A stretch of 64,000 nucleotides of DNA from Altererythrobacter sp. Lineage in GTDB: Bacteria > Pseudomonadota > Alphaproteobacteria > Sphingomonadales > Sphingomonadaceae. Under the pieces are notes generated by a model. It ran no database searches. It worked only from the letters and a program-made list of their open reading frames with translations, and was not told the DNA's origin. Positions 45,925 to 54,818 of this stretch are shown one piece after another. The position numbers and the translations under genes are program-made. Numbering within the stretch: position 1 is the first letter of the stretch; every line of letters starts with the position of its first letter. The DNA lies in NCBI GenBank assembly GCA_016793865.1, contig JAEULJ010000001.1, positions 913,496 through 977,495 on the forward strand, read 5' to 3'.

Positions 45925-47355
45925 CTAGAACAGTCCGGGATTGTCGCGCTGCGCCGCGTTGGGCTGGCTTGGCCGGAGCAGCTGCATACGCTCGACCCCG
46001 CCCTGCGCGCTGATCCCCGCGCCGGTGCCCGCGAGCGGGGTGCAGGAGCGCCCGGCAAGGAAGTCCAGCGCCACCTTGATCGAGGCCTCCTCCGGATCGC
46101 CAAGCGGCCTGGACTGGCCGTCGGCGGCGGCACAGGTGCGCGGCATCACCGATGCAAGGCCCGTGTAGTAATCCCCGCCGCCGTCGCGGTTCACGGTGCG
46201 GAAGGCCACGGCGCGCAGCCGGTCGTCGCAAGCTGCGCGGTCGAAAGCGAACTGCCCCACCGGCTTGCCATAGGTGTTGGCGCCAACCAGTGCCAGATTG
46301 GTGCCGAGATAGGGGATGAAGGCATTGGCCACCAGCTCGCTGGCCGAGGCGGTGCCTTCGCGCCCGATTACCGCGATCCTGGTGGCGGCGATGGCTTCCG
46401 GCTGGGCGGCGAAGACATCGGTCTTGTTCTCGGAGGATTTGGACGCGCGCAGCACCGTGCGGGCGAAGACCTGACCGGTCTTGTCCGCCGCCAGCAGATC
46501 GCCCAGCAGCTTCGCAACCGAGACGAGCCCGCCGCCATTGTAGCGGAAGTCCAGGATCACCCGGTTGATGCCGGCGGCCCTGAATTGCTGGAAGGCGGCG
46601 CGCAGCTGCGGACCCGCGTCCTGGACGATGAATGTCCGCAGGTTGATATAGCCCACCTGGCCGGTGCCGTCGTTGAGTATGCGCACGCCGTAGCGGTCGG
46701 AAATGGGATCGAGCGAGAATTCGGCCTTGGTGACCCGCGCGGAGCGTTCCACGCCCTCGACCGTGCGGAACAACAGGGTGCGCGCGACGCCGGGATCGGT
46801 GGGGCCCAGCGCATCGGACACCGCGCGCGCTCCGCCCGAGGCCATGATCGCGGCGACGGTACGCCCCTCGATCGACAGAAGTTCGGTCCCGCGGTCCATC
46901 CCGGCCAGGAAGCCGGGCGCATTCTCGAAGGCTTCCAGTACATAGACCCGGTTGGCGGTGGTGTCGTATGAAAGGCGGATGCCGAAGCCGGCGTTGGAAC
47001 CGCTCGCAATCAGCGCGTTCTCTTCCGCGATCGAGGTGATGTAGCTGAAATAGCGGTCGCGCGATTGTGCGCGCGCGGGGGCCACCAGCGAGTCGATATA
47101 GTCCTGGATGCTGGTGAAGCTGGATGGATTGGCCGTGGTGCTCAGGAGTTCGGGGAAGAGATACCATTCGTTCATGGTGTCGAGGACGAATTGCGCGCGC
47201 GAGCTGTAACTGCACGTTCCGCCGGTGGTGCCGCCTCCGGTGCCGCCACCCCCACCGCCCGAGGTTCCGCCGCTGGAGCTTGAACCTCCGCCACCGCCGC
47301 AGGCGACGAGCGAGAGGGCCAGAATCGATGACAGAATGGTGCGACCCATGAGCAT
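45925..47355 (-). CDS. S41 family C-terminal-processing-like protease, lipoprotein
   Basis: A 476-residue serine protease with a lipobox (LALSLVAC at about Cys19) followed by a tether of about 30 residues made almost only of Gly, Ser and Thr. A helical region (FVLDTMNEWYLFPELL), a PDZ-like domain (NAGFGIRLSYDTTANRVYVL) and the S41 catalytic domain follow. The nucleophile Ser is in IGREGTASASELVANAF, and the Lys of the Ser-Lys dyad is in VGANTYGKPVGQ. It would act on proteins in the periplasm or at the outer membrane. The start ATG is at 47355; an ATG two codons later is also possible. Confidence 0.9.
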   Translation of the reverse strand: MLMGRTILSSILALSLVACGGGGGSSSSGGTSGGGGGGTGGGTTGGTCSYSSRAQFVLDTMNEWYLFPELLSTTANPSSFTSIQDYIDSLVAPARAQSRDRYFSYITSIAEENALIASGSNAGFGIRLSYDTTANRVYVLEAFENAPGFLAGMDRGTELLSIEGRTVAAIMASGGARAVSDALGPTDPGVARTLLFRTVEGVERSARVTKAEFSLDPISDRYGVRILNDGTGQVGYINLRTFIVQDAGPQLRAAFQQFRAAGINRVILDFRYNGGGLVSVAKLLGDLLAADKTGQVFARTVLRASKSSENKTDVFAAQPEAIAATRIAVIGREGTASASELVANAFIPYLGTNLALVGANTYGKPVGQFAFDRAACDDRLRAVAFRTVNRDGGGDYYTGLASVMPRTCAAADGQSRPLGDPEEASIKVALDFLAGRSCTPLAGTGAGISAQGGVERMQLLRPSQPNAAQRDNPGLF

Positions 47356-47637
47356 TAGCGCGTCCCTTTATCCCGCCGCGAGGGAGCCAGCGCGGCGCTT
47401 TTGGATCTCCGCCGCCGGCGTGGGGCCGGTCTGGCGGGCCATTTTGCCCGAAAATTCCGGCGAATCGAGGGCAAAACTGCGCTGGACTGCGGATAACCCC
47501 TCCGTCCGGGGCGTTTTCGCTTGGCGAGGTGCCCCTGCCGCGGGCAAGCTGCGATGGTGGGCGGTATGGGGGCCTTGGCACCCGTAACCGCTCAACGGAT
47601 ATTTGGTGAAGAAGGCCTGACAGAAAGGAACAAGATC

Positions 47638-47889
47638 ATGGCTGGCAAGAACAATGCGCTGCAGAAGCCGGTTACCCTATCGCCCGAGCTCGAGGCGGTT
47701 TGCGGCAAGGGTCCGCTGACCCGCGCCCAGGTGACGTCCAAGGTGTGGGATCACATCAAGGCCAACAACCTTCAGGACAGCAAGGACAAGCGCATGATCA
47801 ATCCCGACGCCAAGCTGGGCGCGGTGATCGGCAAGGATCAGATCTCGATGTTCAAGATGACGGGTGCCGTCTCCAAGCACATGAGCTGA
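47638..47889 (+). CDS. SWIB/MDM2-domain protein
   Basis: An 83-residue protein consisting almost only of a SWIB domain: PVTLSPELEAVCGKGPLTRA, VTSKVWDHIKANNLQD and INPDAKLGAVIGKDQISMFK. SWIB domains are best known from eukaryotic chromatin remodelling complexes. Stand-alone bacterial versions occur in chlamydiae and several other bacteria including alphaproteobacteria, and are assumed to bind DNA or nucleoid proteins. The start follows AAAGGAA. It has a 282-base upstream region of its own and is followed by a convergent DoxX gene, so it is likely monocistronic. Confidence 0.93.
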   Translation: MAGKNNALQKPVTLSPELEAVCGKGPLTRAQVTSKVWDHIKANNLQDSKDKRMINPDAKLGAVIGKDQISMFKMTGAVSKHMS

Positions 47890-47907
47890 TCGCGCAACGC
47901 GAGTTGA

Positions 47908-48327
47908 TCAGGGCCGGCGGCGGGCAAACGGCCAGTTCGTGACGCCGCCGGCCCACAGCGCCAGCCACACCAGCACCGGCTGCAGCAGCATCCGGGGAAT
48001 GTGGTAGGCGAGGGGGAGGCCGCCCCCAAGGCCCGCCTCAGTGCGCGCCATGTCGAGGGCGAAGTGATTGATATTGGCGGGAAACACGGCGATTGCATAA
48101 AGCGCCAGCCCGATTGCTCCCGCGCGGCGCAGCGCTGGAAACCACGGCTGCACGAGCGCCAGCGCACCCGCGGCCTCGGCAATGCCGGTCCACAGCACCA
48201 CCGCGCCCGGAAGGGGCACCCATCCGGGCATTATGGTCAGGAACGGGCCCGGTCGCGCCAGGTGGAACCACCCCGCCGCGAGATAGAGCGCGGCAAGCAG
48301 CCAGCGAAGCGGCGCCCGCAAGCTCAT
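47908..48327 (-). CDS. DoxX-like membrane protein
   Basis: A 139-residue protein with four membrane helices. The patterns LYLAAGWFHLARPGPFL, VVLWTGIAEAAGALALVQP and FPANINHFALDMARTE fit the DoxX-like family. Members are linked to redox or sulphur metabolism in a few organisms, but most are uncharacterised. The start is the methionine at 48327 or one three codons earlier. Confidence 0.8.
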   Translation of the reverse strand: MSLRAPLRWLLAALYLAAGWFHLARPGPFLTIMPGWVPLPGAVVLWTGIAEAAGALALVQPWFPALRRAGAIGLALYAIAVFPANINHFALDMARTEAGLGGGLPLAYHIPRMLLQPVLVWLALWAGGVTNWPFARRRP

Positions 48328-48385
48328 GCCCGCCACGCAATCGGTTCACGCGGTTCGGCAAATGCACCCCAAGACCACTTTTCAC

Positions 48386-48413
48386 TTGACATGAATAACC
48401 CAAAAGGTTAGGT
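48386..48413 (+). promoter_or_regulatory. Probable promoter with an inverted repeat before the dipeptidase gene
   Basis: TTGACA (48386-48391) and TTAGGT (48408-48413) are 16 bases apart. Between and overlapping them, TAACC and GGTTA (48396-48410) form a perfect 5-base inverted repeat around CAAAA, in the position of an operator. The start codon is 78 bases further on. Confidence 0.4.
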
Positions 48414-48491
48414 GGAGTTGAATCGATTCTTGCGCCTCGGGTGCGGGGCCCGGAGCCGAATTCTTCCTATCCTAGCGAGGAGACTCACGCG

Positions 48492-49760
48492 ATGACACAC
48501 CCGATCGCCCGTATCATCTGCGCGCTTGCGCTGCTCCTCGCCCCCGGTGCGCTCGCGGCGCAGGCCCGCACGCCGGAGCAGGTGGCGCAAGCCGCGCTGC
48601 GGGCCGCGCCCGTGTTCGACGGGCACAACGACGTGCCCCATGCGCTGCGCGAGGGCTATGGCAATGTCATCGCCGACTTCGATTTCAACGACACCCACAA
48701 GTCGCCCGCCGTGGATCGTGACGATCTGGGAATGCACACCGATCTGCCGCGGCTCCGCAAGGGGCGGGTGGGCGCGCAGTTCTGGTCGGTCTATGTTTCC
48801 GCCGCCCTGCCAGAGCCTCAGGCGGTGGTAGCGGTGCTGGAACAGATCGACGTGATGAAGCGGCTGATGGCGCGCCACCCGCGCGAACTGGCCTTCGTCA
48901 CCACGGCCGACGAGGCCGCCGCCGCGATGAGGCAGGGCCGGATCGCGTCGATGCTGGGCATGGAAGGCGGCAACTCCATTGGCGAGAGCCTGGCGGTGCT
49001 GCGCCAGACCTATGATCTGGGCGTCCGCTACCTCACCCTCACGCACAACAAGACGCTGAGCTGGGTGGATGCCGCATCCGATGCCCCCCAGCATGACGGC
49101 CTCACCGAATTCGGCCGCCAGGTCGTGCGCGAGATGAACCGGATGGGGATGCTGGTCGATCTCAGCCATGTGAGCGAGGCCACGATGATGGACGCGCTGG
49201 ACGAGGCGAAGGCGCCGGTGATCTTCAGCCATTCGGGCGCCCGCGCCGTGGCCGCCCATGCCCGCAATGTGCCCGATAGCGTGCTGACGCGCTTACCGGC
49301 CAATGGCGGCGTGGTGATGACCGTCGCCTATCCGTTGTTCATCAGCGAGAAGCTGCGCCAGTGGAACGCCGCCAATGCCGGCGAGCAGGCGCGGCTCAAG
49401 TCGCTCAACCCCGGCGACCCTGAGGCCGCGGCCAAGCTCGCCGAGGCATGGCGCGCGGCCAATCCCGCGCCGGTGGCGACCGTCGCAGACTGGGCCGATC
49501 ACATCGATCATGTCCGCAAGATAGCCGGCATCGACAGCATCGGCGTAGGCGGCGATTACGATGGCATTCCCAACGGCCCGGTAGGCGCGGAGGATGTGAC
49601 CGGCTATCCCGCGCTGTTCACCGAACTGGCGCGGCGCGGCTATTCCCAGGCCGATCTGGAGAAGATTTCCAGCCGCAATATCATGCGCGTGCTGCGCGCC
49701 GCGGAAGCGACCGCCGCGAGCATGAAGGGCATGGCCCCGCTGGAAACACCGGCGCGGTAG
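48492..49760 (+). CDS. Exported membrane dipeptidase (M19)
   Basis: A 422-residue zinc dipeptidase of the renal dipeptidase family with a signal peptide (to about residue 24, ending LAAQA), so it is periplasmic. Metal ligands are visible in [40 protein letters not shown] and [12 protein letters not shown], and [13 protein letters not shown] closes the site. The start at 48492 is preceded by GAGGAGA. It splits dipeptides, possibly including D-amino acid or dehydropeptides. Confidence 0.94.
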   Translation: MTHPIARIICALALLLAPGALAAQARTPEQVAQAALRAAPVFDGHNDVPHALREGYGNVIADFDFNDTHKSPAVDRDDLGMHTDLPRLRKGRVGAQFWSVYVSAALPEPQAVVAVLEQIDVMKRLMARHPRELAFVTTADEAAAAMRQGRIASMLGMEGGNSIGESLAVLRQTYDLGVRYLTLTHNKTLSWVDAASDAPQHDGLTEFGRQVVREMNRMGMLVDLSHVSEATMMDALDEAKAPVIFSHSGARAVAAHARNVPDSVLTRLPANGGVVMTVAYPLFISEKLRQWNAANAGEQARLKSLNPGDPEAAAKLAEAWRAANPAPVATVADWADHIDHVRKIAGIDSIGVGGDYDGIPNGPVGAEDVTGYPALFTELARRGYSQADLEKISSRNIMRVLRAAEATAASMKGMAPLETPAR

Positions 49761-49779
49761 TGATCGGGGCCCGCCCGCG

Positions 49780-50949
49780 TCAAGCGTCGGGCGGGGCCAG
49801 ATAAGAGCGCGTGATGTCCATCATCTCCAACTGCTGCGCCCCCACGCGCTGCACCACATTCGAGTTGGGCGGCACACCGCGCGGGCTCCGCAGCGAATAA
49901 CGCTCGACGCGATAGGTGCCGGTCGCGCCCGTCTCGGGGGTGAAGGGGGAATAGCGGCGGCTGGCGATGTGCCGGGTGATCGCGGTCGTGCGCTCCGCAT
50001 TCATCCGACCGCGCAGAACCTGTGCATCGCGCGTCCGCCCGTCGGACCCGATCTCGAAGCCGATATCCACCCATGCATAGCGGTTGGAGCCGATCGGCAC
50101 ATTGCCGACCGGCGTATCCCAATCGCGGGAGGCGGCTTCGACACCTTGCTGTGCCGAACTGGCGATGGGTTTGTAGGAGACCAGAACTGGCGTCGCGCGC
50201 GGTTGCAGCGCTGCCAGATCGGCCATTGCCCGCTCCAGGCCCGCGCCATCCTTGCGCACCGAGGCGAGCCGGATGCGGAATCCCGCAATCGCCTCGCGCA
50301 CGCCGGGATCGCTGGCGAACGCGCCGCGTTCGACCGTTCGCAACACCTGGTCCGCTTCGGCGAAGTGCCCCGAGGCAAGATGCACATTTGCGCGGCGGAG
50401 ATCGAAATAGGCGCCCAGCCGCGGCACTCCGCTGGCAACCGCCTGGGCGGCCGTCGCCTTGTAGGCTCGCGCCGCCTGTTCGCTGGCGCCGGTGGCCAGC
50501 CACATATCGCCAAGGAGCGCGCTGGCGGCGATCTGTTGCATCGTGTCGCCCGGCGCGCTGTCGCGCATGATCTCCACCCGGTTGGCGATGTCGCTGCGAT
50601 AGGCACGCCGGTCTCCGAAGTGGATGTTGACGTTGGAGGACGCCTCGTAAAGCGCGGCCACCGCCCCCGGCATTTCCTTCGCATAACCCTTGTTGCGGGC
50701 GATGGAGCGCGCCAGCACCGACCGCGCCCCGCGGTAATCGCCGTTGTAGAAGCTGTGCTCCGCAACAGCGATCGAAGCCTTGATATCGTCGATCGGAGGG
50801 CAGCCGGCGGTGAGGCAGCGATCGAGCGCGGCGGCATTGCGGCGCGCGATCACGAGGATTTCATCCTGAACCGCCCCGCTGGCCGGTGGCTGCGGTTCGG
50901 CAGCGGCGGATTGCAGGGCGAGGGCCAGAACGATTGGCGATGCGATCAT
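49780..50949 (-). CDS. Hypothetical exported protein with TPR-like helices and TonB-C-like end
   Basis: A 389-residue protein with a signal peptide (MIASPIVLALALQSAAAEP). Residues about 60-270 are repeated antiparallel helices resembling TPR units (NGDYRGARSVLARSIARN and LASGHFAEADQVLRTVER). The last 100 residues (FEIGSDGRTRDAQVLRGRMN followed by SRRYSPFTPETG) resemble the C-terminal domain of TonB-like proteins. Two Cys in DRCLTAGCPP could form a disulphide. Several such proteins occur in sphingomonads; the role is unknown. The gene end overlaps a GC-rich inverted repeat at 49768-49798 after the dipeptidase gene. Confidence 0.72.
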   Translation of the reverse strand: MIASPIVLALALQSAAAEPQPPASGAVQDEILVIARRNAAALDRCLTAGCPPIDDIKASIAVAEHSFYNGDYRGARSVLARSIARNKGYAKEMPGAVAALYEASSNVNIHFGDRRAYRSDIANRVEIMRDSAPGDTMQQIAASALLGDMWLATGASEQAARAYKATAAQAVASGVPRLGAYFDLRRANVHLASGHFAEADQVLRTVERGAFASDPGVREAIAGFRIRLASVRKDGAGLERAMADLAALQPRATPVLVSYKPIASSAQQGVEAASRDWDTPVGNVPIGSNRYAWVDIGFEIGSDGRTRDAQVLRGRMNAERTTAITRHIASRRYSPFTPETGATGTYRVERYSLRSPRGVPPNSNVVQRVGAQQLEMMDITRSYLAPPDA

Positions 50950-51082
50950 TTGGCGCTCCGAATCGGCTCAGCCGGCAGGCTGGCGTTTCCATGCTTGCGC
51001 GCGAATGAACCAGCCGGGCGGCGGTCGCAGCCGGCGGTGCGGCGGCCACCCCCTCCCATCGCGAGCGGGGCGCTCAATCGCC

Positions 51083-51331
51083 TCAGGTCGCGAGAGGGGC
51101 GGGCGCGGCGGCATCGGTCGCCTGGTCCTTCTCGGCTGCCATCCTGGCGCCGACACTGGCGTTGTCGGCCTCGGGATCGGAACTCGACAGCGCGCCGGTG
51201 ATCCAGATCAGGGACAGCGCCAGTATTGCAAGCAGCAGCCCGATCGCGAGCACGCGCCGCACCACGCCTTCCTTCGATCCGCCGCTGGCTTCTTCCGCGC
51301 TGAGGTGAACTTCGTCGCCTTCGTTGTGCAT
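51083..51331 (-). CDS. Small single-pass membrane protein
   Basis: An 82-residue protein with an acidic N-terminus, one membrane helix at about residues 27-49 (VLAIGLLLAILALSLIWITG) and an Ala/Asp-rich tail. The start ATG at 51331 is preceded by GGAGGCAACC, a good ribosome binding site. It lies 59 bases downstream of dapD on the same strand. Function unknown. Confidence 0.65.
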   Translation of the reverse strand: MHNEGDEVHLSAEEASGGSKEGVVRRVLAIGLLLAILALSLIWITGALSSSDPEADNASVGARMAAEKDQATDAAAPAPLAT

Positions 51332-51390
51332 GGTTGCCTCCTGCCTTGTGCCCGTCAACGACGCAGGGGGCTCACACGTTCCGCGCGTGG

Positions 51391-52215
51391 CTAATCGCGC
51401 AGCAGATCGTTGATGCCGGTCTTGGCGCGGGTGCCGGCATCGACGGTCTTGATGATGACCGCGCAGGCCAGCGAGGGGCCGCCCGCCGGGTCGGGCAGGG
51501 TGCCGGGCACCACCACGGAGAACGGCGGAATTCGGCCACGGGTCACCTCGCCCGTGGCGCGATGGACGATCTTGGTCGACTGGGTGATGAACACCCCCAT
51601 CGCCACCACGCTCCCTTCGCCAACGATCACGCCTTCCACGATCTCGGAACGGGCGCCGATGAAGCAATTGTCGCCGATGATGGTCGGGTTGGCCTGCATC
51701 GGCTCGAGCACGCCGCCGATGCCCGCCCCCGCCGAGATGTGGCAGGAAGTGCCGATCTGCGCGCAGCTTCCGATCGAGGCCCAGGTGTCCACCATCGTCC
51801 CCTCGCCCACATGGGCGCCGATGTTGACGAAGCTGGGCATCAGCACGCAGCCCGGCGCGATATAGGCGCCCGCCCGGGCGATGGCGCCGGGCACCACGCG
51901 GATGCCGGCGGCGCGGAAGCGCGCCTCGTCCCAGCCGGCGAATTTGCTGGGCACCTTGTCATAGGCGGGGTGGCCGGCGCTGCCGCCTTCCACCAGCACG
52001 TTGTCGGTGAGGCGGAAGGACAGCAGCACGGCCTTCTTGAGCCACTGGTTCACGCGCCAGCCGCCGCTGCCGTCCGGCTCCGCCACCCGCGCGCTGCCCG
52101 CGTCGAGCCGGGCGAGCGCCTCGGCCACCGCTGCCGCCACCGCCGTGTCGGCACCGCTGACCTCGCCCCGGCGCTCCCAGGCATCGTCGATGATGGCGGC
52201 GAGGGGATCGGTCAT
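51391..52215 (-). CDS. dapD: 2,3,4,5-tetrahydropyridine-2,6-dicarboxylate N-succinyltransferase
   Basis: A 274-residue enzyme of the succinylase branch of lysine and diaminopimelate synthesis, using succinyl-CoA. The N-terminal helical domain ([17 protein letters not shown]) is followed by a left-handed beta-helix of hexapeptide repeats ([20 protein letters not shown] and [17 protein letters not shown]). The C-terminal part ends INDLLRD. Length is typical. The gene is divergent from the subtilase autotransporter, and no other dap gene is adjacent. Confidence 0.96.
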   Translation of the reverse strand: MTDPLAAIIDDAWERRGEVSGADTAVAAAVAEALARLDAGSARVAEPDGSGGWRVNQWLKKAVLLSFRLTDNVLVEGGSAGHPAYDKVPSKFAGWDEARFRAAGIRVVPGAIARAGAYIAPGCVLMPSFVNIGAHVGEGTMVDTWASIGSCAQIGTSCHISAGAGIGGVLEPMQANPTIIGDNCFIGARSEIVEGVIVGEGSVVAMGVFITQSTKIVHRATGEVTRGRIPPFSVVVPGTLPDPAGGPSLACAVIIKTVDAGTRAKTGINDLLRD

Positions 52216-52345
52216 GCGGCGGTCCTTGCGAAAGCTTAGCGCCGCCGGTTACGGGGTGCATCGGCGAGGGGCAATAGCCGGGCGGCCGAGCGGGCATTAA
52301 GGCAAAGGCCAGAATTGCGCGCTAACGGCGATTGCCGATAGAAGC

Positions 52346-54814
52346 GTGCGGCGCGTCCCGGGGTTTCGGGAGGCCGCTTTGGGGGCGAATATGGGGATAG
52401 GGCGATCGCTTCCGGGACGGTGCCGCGTGCTACCCGCGGGCTGCGCGCGCCCGGCGCTCTCGTCGGGTTCGGCCCTTGTTCTCGCGCTCGCGCTGGCCGG
52501 TTGCGGCGGAGGCGGTGGAGGCGGTGCGATCTCGGCCCCTCCTCCCCCGGTTGTGACGCCGCCGACCACTCCGCCACCGACCACTCCGCCGCCGCCCACC
52601 AGCTTCGATACCCGCGAGGACCGGCGTTCGAACGGACCACAGCAGCATGGCGCCATCCGGGCCTGGCAGGGCGGCAGCACCGGGGCCGGCCAGACCATCG
52701 CCATCGTCGACAGCGGGATCGATGCCGACAGCCCGGAATTCGCCGGCCGTATCCTGGCCGCCTCCCGCGACGTGACCGGCGCGGGCCGGTCCATCGAGGC
52801 GGAAGACGACCACGGCACCAATGTCGCTCTGGTCGCGGCCGCGGCGCGCGACGGCTTGGGGGTGGTGGGCATGGCCTTCGACGCCTCGCTGCTCGTGCTG
52901 CGCGCCGACCAGCCGGGCAGTTGCTCTGCGGCGGAGCCTTCCGGTGGCGAACCGAGCTGCTCCTTCCTCGACAGCAGCGTCGCACGCGGGGTCGACGCGG
53001 CGGTGGCCGCGGGCGCCCGAGTGGTCAATCTCAGCCTCGGCGGTAGCGATGGCGCCGGTTCCGCGCTGCGTGCCGCAGTCGCCCGCGCCGCCGCGGCGGG
53101 GGTGCTGGTGGTGGTCGCGGCCGGCAACGGCGGGGCAGGCGACCGCCCCGGCGTCGATCCGGCGCAGCCCAGCACCTTCGCCCAGCAGATCCGCGCCGCG
53201 GGGGGCGACAATGTGCTGATCGTTGGATCGGTCGATGCCGGCAATATGCTTTCCAGCTTCAGCCAGCGCGCGGGCAGCCAGGCGGCATGGTATCTCTCCG
53301 CGCGCGGCGAACGGGTGTGTTGCGTCTATGAGAACGGCCAGGTCTTCGTCGGCCAGGGGTCGGACGGGGCCTATAACCTGCTGTTTTCGGGAACCAGCTT
53401 CGCCGCGCCCCAGGTCACGGGTGCGGTAGCGCTGCTGGCGCAGGCGTTCCCCAGCCTCACCGCCCAGCAGATCGCGCGGCTGCTGCTGGAAACCGCGCGC
53501 GACGCGGGCGAGCCGGGGACCGACGCGGTCTATGGTCGCGGCATTCTCGATATCGCCGCGGCCTTCACCCCGCGCGGCGCGCTGACGCTGGCGGGCGGGA
53601 CGGCCGTGGTGAGGCCGGGCGACCAGGGCGCCACCGCCTCGCCGGCGATGGGCGATGCCTTGGCGGGGGGCATGGCGCTGGGGGCGGTCGCGCTCGACAG
53701 CTATGCGCGCGCCTACCAGGTCGATCTGGGCACCGGCATGGGTCCGGCCGCGCTTCAGGACCGCCTCCACGGCGCGCTGGCCGGCACGGCGCGGGTCGCG
53801 AGCGGCGGGGCGGGCGCGGTGGCGCTGGCCTTCACCGTCGATCCGGGCGGCGCCGGCCTGGGGATTGCGAGCGCGCAGGCGCTGCGGCTGACCGGCGTGG
53901 AAGCCGATGGGGCGCAGGTCCTGGCCGCGCGGGTCGCGGCGCGGATCGCGCCCGGGACCGAACTGGCGTTCGGCGTGCGCGAGAGCGGGAGCAGCCTTGC
54001 CGCGCAGCTCCAGGGCTCACGGCAGGCTGCATTCCTGATCGCGCGCGAGGCGGATGCCGACATCGGCTTCGCGCGGATCCCGGGCGCAGCGGCGGCGGTG
54101 CGCCACCGCATCGGCGCGACCGGGTTGACGGTCAGCGTCGACAGCGGCTGGCTGTGGCGCGGGGTGGACCGCCCCTTCGCCGAGCGGCTGCCCGGCGGCC
54201 CGGTCTCGCGCCAGGCGCTGAGCAGCCTGGCGCTTTCCGCCGACCGGCCCATCGGCCCGGCCGACGCGGCGATCGGCCTCACCCTGCTGCGCGAGGAGGC
54301 CAGCGTCCTGGGCGCGGTATTCGCGCCGGTGTTCGGGCTCGGCGGGGCGCGGACCGCCTTCCTCGACGCATCGCTGCGCTTTGCCCCGGCAGAGGGGTGG
54401 GAAATCGCCGGGGCCTGGCGGCAGGGCTGGACGCGCATCGATGCCGTGGGTCTGGCGGCGCAAGGCTCGCGCTTCGCCAGCAATGGCTGGAGCCTCGACA
54501 TCGCGCGCGCCGGGGTGATGGCGCGGGGGGACAGCCTGGGCCTCAGGCTTTCGCAGCCGCTGCGCGTCAGCAGCGGCGGGCTCGCCCTGATGCTGCCGGT
54601 GGCGTGGGACTACGCCACCTCGCTGCCCGGCTACGGCGTGCAGCAGCTTTCGCTCGTTCCCACGGGCCGCGAGATCGACGGCGAGCTGGCCTGGCGCGGG
54701 CCGGTATGGGGCGGCAGCGCCGGCGCCAGCCTGTTCTACCGCCGCCAGCCGGGGCACCAGTCCGCCATGCCCGACGATGTGGGCGCGGCGCTGCGCTGGA
54801 GCCGCGCCTTCTAG
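52346..54814 (+). CDS. Subtilase (S8) autotransporter with lipobox-like leader
   Basis: An 822-residue autotransporter protease. The start is GTG at 52346; the ATG at 52391 (residue 16) is equally plausible and gives a more normal signal. A lipobox-like LALALAGC at Cys53 is followed by a Gly run and a Pro/Thr-rich linker (TPPTTPPPTTPPPPT). The S8 triad is intact: Asp122 in IAIVDSGID, His156 in DDHGTNVAL and Ser351 in SGTSFAAPQVTG. After a linker near residue 410, the C-terminal ~350 residues are alternating strands ending WSRAF, as expected for a beta-barrel translocator. The protease domain would be exposed on the cell surface. Confidence 0.9.
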   Translation: MRRVPGFREAALGANMGIGRSLPGRCRVLPAGCARPALSSGSALVLALALAGCGGGGGGGAISAPPPPVVTPPTTPPPTTPPPPTSFDTREDRRSNGPQQHGAIRAWQGGSTGAGQTIAIVDSGIDADSPEFAGRILAASRDVTGAGRSIEAEDDHGTNVALVAAAARDGLGVVGMAFDASLLVLRADQPGSCSAAEPSGGEPSCSFLDSSVARGVDAAVAAGARVVNLSLGGSDGAGSALRAAVARAAAAGVLVVVAAGNGGAGDRPGVDPAQPSTFAQQIRAAGGDNVLIVGSVDAGNMLSSFSQRAGSQAAWYLSARGERVCCVYENGQVFVGQGSDGAYNLLFSGTSFAAPQVTGAVALLAQAFPSLTAQQIARLLLETARDAGEPGTDAVYGRGILDIAAAFTPRGALTLAGGTAVVRPGDQGATASPAMGDALAGGMALGAVALDSYARAYQVDLGTGMGPAALQDRLHGALAGTARVASGGAGAVALAFTVDPGGAGLGIASAQALRLTGVEADGAQVLAARVAARIAPGTELAFGVRESGSSLAAQLQGSRQAAFLIAREADADIGFARIPGAAAAVRHRIGATGLTVSVDSGWLWRGVDRPFAERLPGGPVSRQALSSLALSADRPIGPADAAIGLTLLREEASVLGAVFAPVFGLGGARTAFLDASLRFAPAEGWEIAGAWRQGWTRIDAVGLAAQGSRFASNGWSLDIARAGVMARGDSLGLRLSQPLRVSSGGLALMLPVAWDYATSLPGYGVQQLSLVPTGREIDGELAWRGPVWGGSAGASLFYRRQPGHQSAMPDDVGAALRWSRAF

Positions 54815-54818
54815 GAGC

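Noticed and set aside
45761-47581. 606-codon minus-strand frame overlapping the S41 protease in another frame
   Set aside because: The S41 frame has signal peptide, PDZ and catalytic motifs; the other frame is an Arg/Gly-rich shadow on the same strand.
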